Made by a program: the position numbers and the translations under genes. Positions 11,787-13,155 of a stretch of DNA of 13,155 nt are shown piece by piece. The stretch is from Candidatus Wildermuthbacteria bacterium. GTDB taxonomy: Bacteria > Patescibacteriota > Minisyncoccia > Minisyncoccales > UBA10102. The DNA lies in the NCBI GenBank assembly GCA_016177065.1, contig JACOVZ010000034.1:1-13155 (forward strand), written 5' to 3'. The notes beneath the pieces are model-generated. The model was not told the DNA's origin, searched no databases, and was given only the letters and a program-made list of their open reading frames with translations. Position 1 is the first letter of the stretch. Every line of letters starts with the position of its first letter.

Positions 11787-13155
11787 TTACTCTGAAAATC
11801 TGAAAGTAGAAAGTACTTTGTCATAAATCTCGCGTGATATTTCGCCATTAGGATTAGAGTTAAGAGAAATATCCAACAGCCAATCGCCCTTGGCTTTTAT
11901 AATGGTATGAGTAGAACCAGAACTTCCTTTTTCACTATAGAACTTAATTGTTGGAATGTTGTCGAGACCAATAACCACATCTTCTATCTGAGTTCTTTCA
12001 TCATCTACTTGTTGAATTGTATTTACGGCATTTTTAACAACCCATTCTCTTGGTGTCAAAGTAGTAATGATTTCTGTAATTGAGATTGAAGGCCAATGAC
12101 GAGGTTCTTCATCTCTATACTTTGTTTCTTCAAAAATAGCCATGGAGTCCTGATTTTCTAATGTAGCAGATAGATTGATATACAATGTATTCGGATACTT
12201 TATCTCAAATCCAAGAGTACTCCTATAAATTTTCCAATCAGAGGTTGCGTCTTTCTCAATGGTAAAATAATCATCGCTTTCATCGGATAAACCAACACTG
12301 CCCTGATAAGGTTCGGAAGCACTTGCGACTACGCCGGTAACTAAAATTTTGTATTTCGTACCGGGTGAAATATCGGATGATAGCCTATAAGACAATTGAC
12401 CCAATGTGGGTGAAGTATTCTTTGCGATATTGATAAGTTTCCATGGTGAAGCAGACTGATCTACTAGAAAGATAGCAACCCCTGCTTCATTGATTTGTTG
12501 GGTTCTGTATTTTATTTGATATGTCCTTCCTATTCTCCACACTCCTCCTCCGTTAGGAGAAATTACCTGAATATATGGTTTCGTAAGTTCCTCCAGCGTC
12601 AAGAATCTAAAAGTAGAAAGCACATCTTCAAAAATCTTATATTCCTCAGAGGATACACATTCTGATAGATCACACATAATACCAATAGTATAAATCCAGT
12701 CGCCTCTCGAAAGTGCATAAACAGTCAGATCCGTGGGAGCTTCTGTATCAACTGCATATCGACAAAATCTTATACCTCCTACCTTTACGTCTTTACAGGA
12801 AATGGATTCTGTAAAGTGAAGTGCTACGGGGAGAGGAGCCCTTTCGGTATTAGCCAATACATTTACTCCAATCATAGGATCTTTAATATTAAGGTATTGC
12901 AAATTAACCCAGGAAGGGTAAAATCTAACGTCATTTTTCGTGGAGATTGCATCTGCATACACACTATCTAGCACCTGCCGTTGCCAACTCTCCGGATACT
13001 TCACTTCGTATTTATATTCTTCGTTCCTGTATGTTTCCCAATCTTTAGTTCGTTCAGATATCTTGGTTCCACTAGATATCAGTAATCCCTTTTGCCAAAC
13101 AAAAACTCCCCCGGCAATGATGGCGAAGAAAACGATTACGGCAAGGATGTACTTC
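11787..13155 (-). CDS. Membrane-anchored protein with duplicated domains around an Ig-like domain; 5' end beyond window
   Basis: The reading frame stays open from the stop at 11787 to the right edge, giving 455 codons without the true start. The first residues in the window are KYILAVIVFFAIIAGGVFVW, a membrane span followed by a short linker. Domain A (about 38-185) starts TYRNEEYKYEVKYPESW and ends DVLSTFRF. A middle domain (about 194-300) carries ISPNGGGVWRIGRTYQIKY, like the SPNGGExW Ig-like modules of surface proteins. Domain B (about 306-455) starts DWKIYRSTLGFEIKYP and ends KVLSTFRF, so A and B are a duplication. Domain A has several cysteines; B has none. Function is unknown; an extracellular role is likely. 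The GTG at 13004 is internal to domain A and is not the start. The gene looks more AT-rich than the division cluster. Confidence 0.8.
   Translation of the reverse strand, partial: KYILAVIVFFAIIAGGVFVWQKGLLISSGTKISERTKDWETYRNEEYKYEVKYPESWQRQVLDSVYADAISTKNDVRFYPSWVNLQYLNIKDPMIGVNVLANTERAPLPVALHFTESISCKDVKVGGIRFCRYAVDTEAPTDLTVYALSRGDWIYTIGIMCDLSECVSSEEYKIFEDVLSTFRFLTLEELTKPYIQVISPNGGGVWRIGRTYQIKYRTQQINEAGVAIFLVDQSASPWKLINIAKNTSPTLGQLSYRLSSDISPGTKYKILVTGVVASASEPYQGSVGLSDESDDYFTIEKDATSDWKIYRSTLGFEIKYPNTLYINLSATLENQDSMAIFEETKYRDEEPRHWPSISITEIITTLTPREWVVKNAVNTIQQVDDERTQIEDVVIGLDNIPTIKFYSEKGSSGSTHTIIKAKGDWLLDISLNSNPNGEISREIYDKVLSTFRFSE

Noticed and set aside
13002..13004. GTG at 13004 as the start of the right-hand gene
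   Set aside because: The frame is open to the window edge and encodes a membrane span plus the first half of a duplicated domain, so the true start is outside.
1..13155. CRISPR array, insertion sequence, rRNA or tRNA genes
   Set aside because: No regularly spaced direct repeats, transposase motifs or conserved RNA blocks were seen anywhere in the window.

Overview
The window looks like a piece of a Patescibacteria/CPR genome, most likely a Parcubacteria-like lineage. This is inferred from gene content and order (ybeY-ftsA-ftsZ-comEC), short genes packed with 3-18 bp gaps or overlaps, a ComEC without its nuclease-like domain, and several secreted coiled-coil or Ig-like proteins of a type common in that group. 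No rRNA or other taxonomic marker is present, so the assignment is inference.

Layout. (1) 1-106, minus: the first 35 codons of a NifS/IscS-type cysteine desulfurase running off the left edge. Its start codon sits inside a perfect 14-bp inverted repeat (105-118 / 195-208). (2) 217-954, minus: a family 2 glycosyltransferase with its own promoter. (3) 1025-4222, minus: a tightly coupled envelope-glycan cassette, in transcription order a GT-B (GT28/MGDG-synthase-like) glycosyltransferase, an EamA-type multispan transporter and a membrane-anchored TIM-barrel glycosidase. (4) 4241-8094, minus: ybeY, ftsA, ftsZ and comEC, spaced 3-4 bp apart or overlapping. (5) 8095-8200: back-to-back divergent promoters. 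(6) 8201-11715, plus: three exported proteins. These are a small beta-rich membrane-anchored protein with a near-consensus promoter, Shine-Dalgarno and strong terminator; a peptidoglycan-binding-domain metalloprotease (HExxHxxGxxH); and, 4 bp later, a conserved uncharacterised secreted protein with a similar N-terminal coiled coil. (7) 11787-13155, minus: a membrane-anchored protein with two copies of one domain around an Ig-like domain, cut by the right edge. No stretch longer than about 110 bases lacks a gene.

How the parts may work together. Transcription from the ybeY promoter probably reads through the division genes and comEC. The GT28 gene has its own extended -10 box six bases before its ATG. 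The same -10/N6/ATG spacing occurs at ybeY and at the metalloprotease, neither with a Shine-Dalgarno, which suggests leaderless mRNAs. The gene at 8201 instead has a full leader with GGAGGG. The glycan cassette suggests synthesis of a glycolipid inside, export, and trimming outside. The plus-strand genes suggest a cell-wall-bound protease made together with a partner protein.

The points most worth following up are the hairpin over the cysteine desulfurase start, the recurrent leaderless promoter pattern, an FtsZ that ends right after its GTPase core although FtsA is present, and the protease/partner pair.
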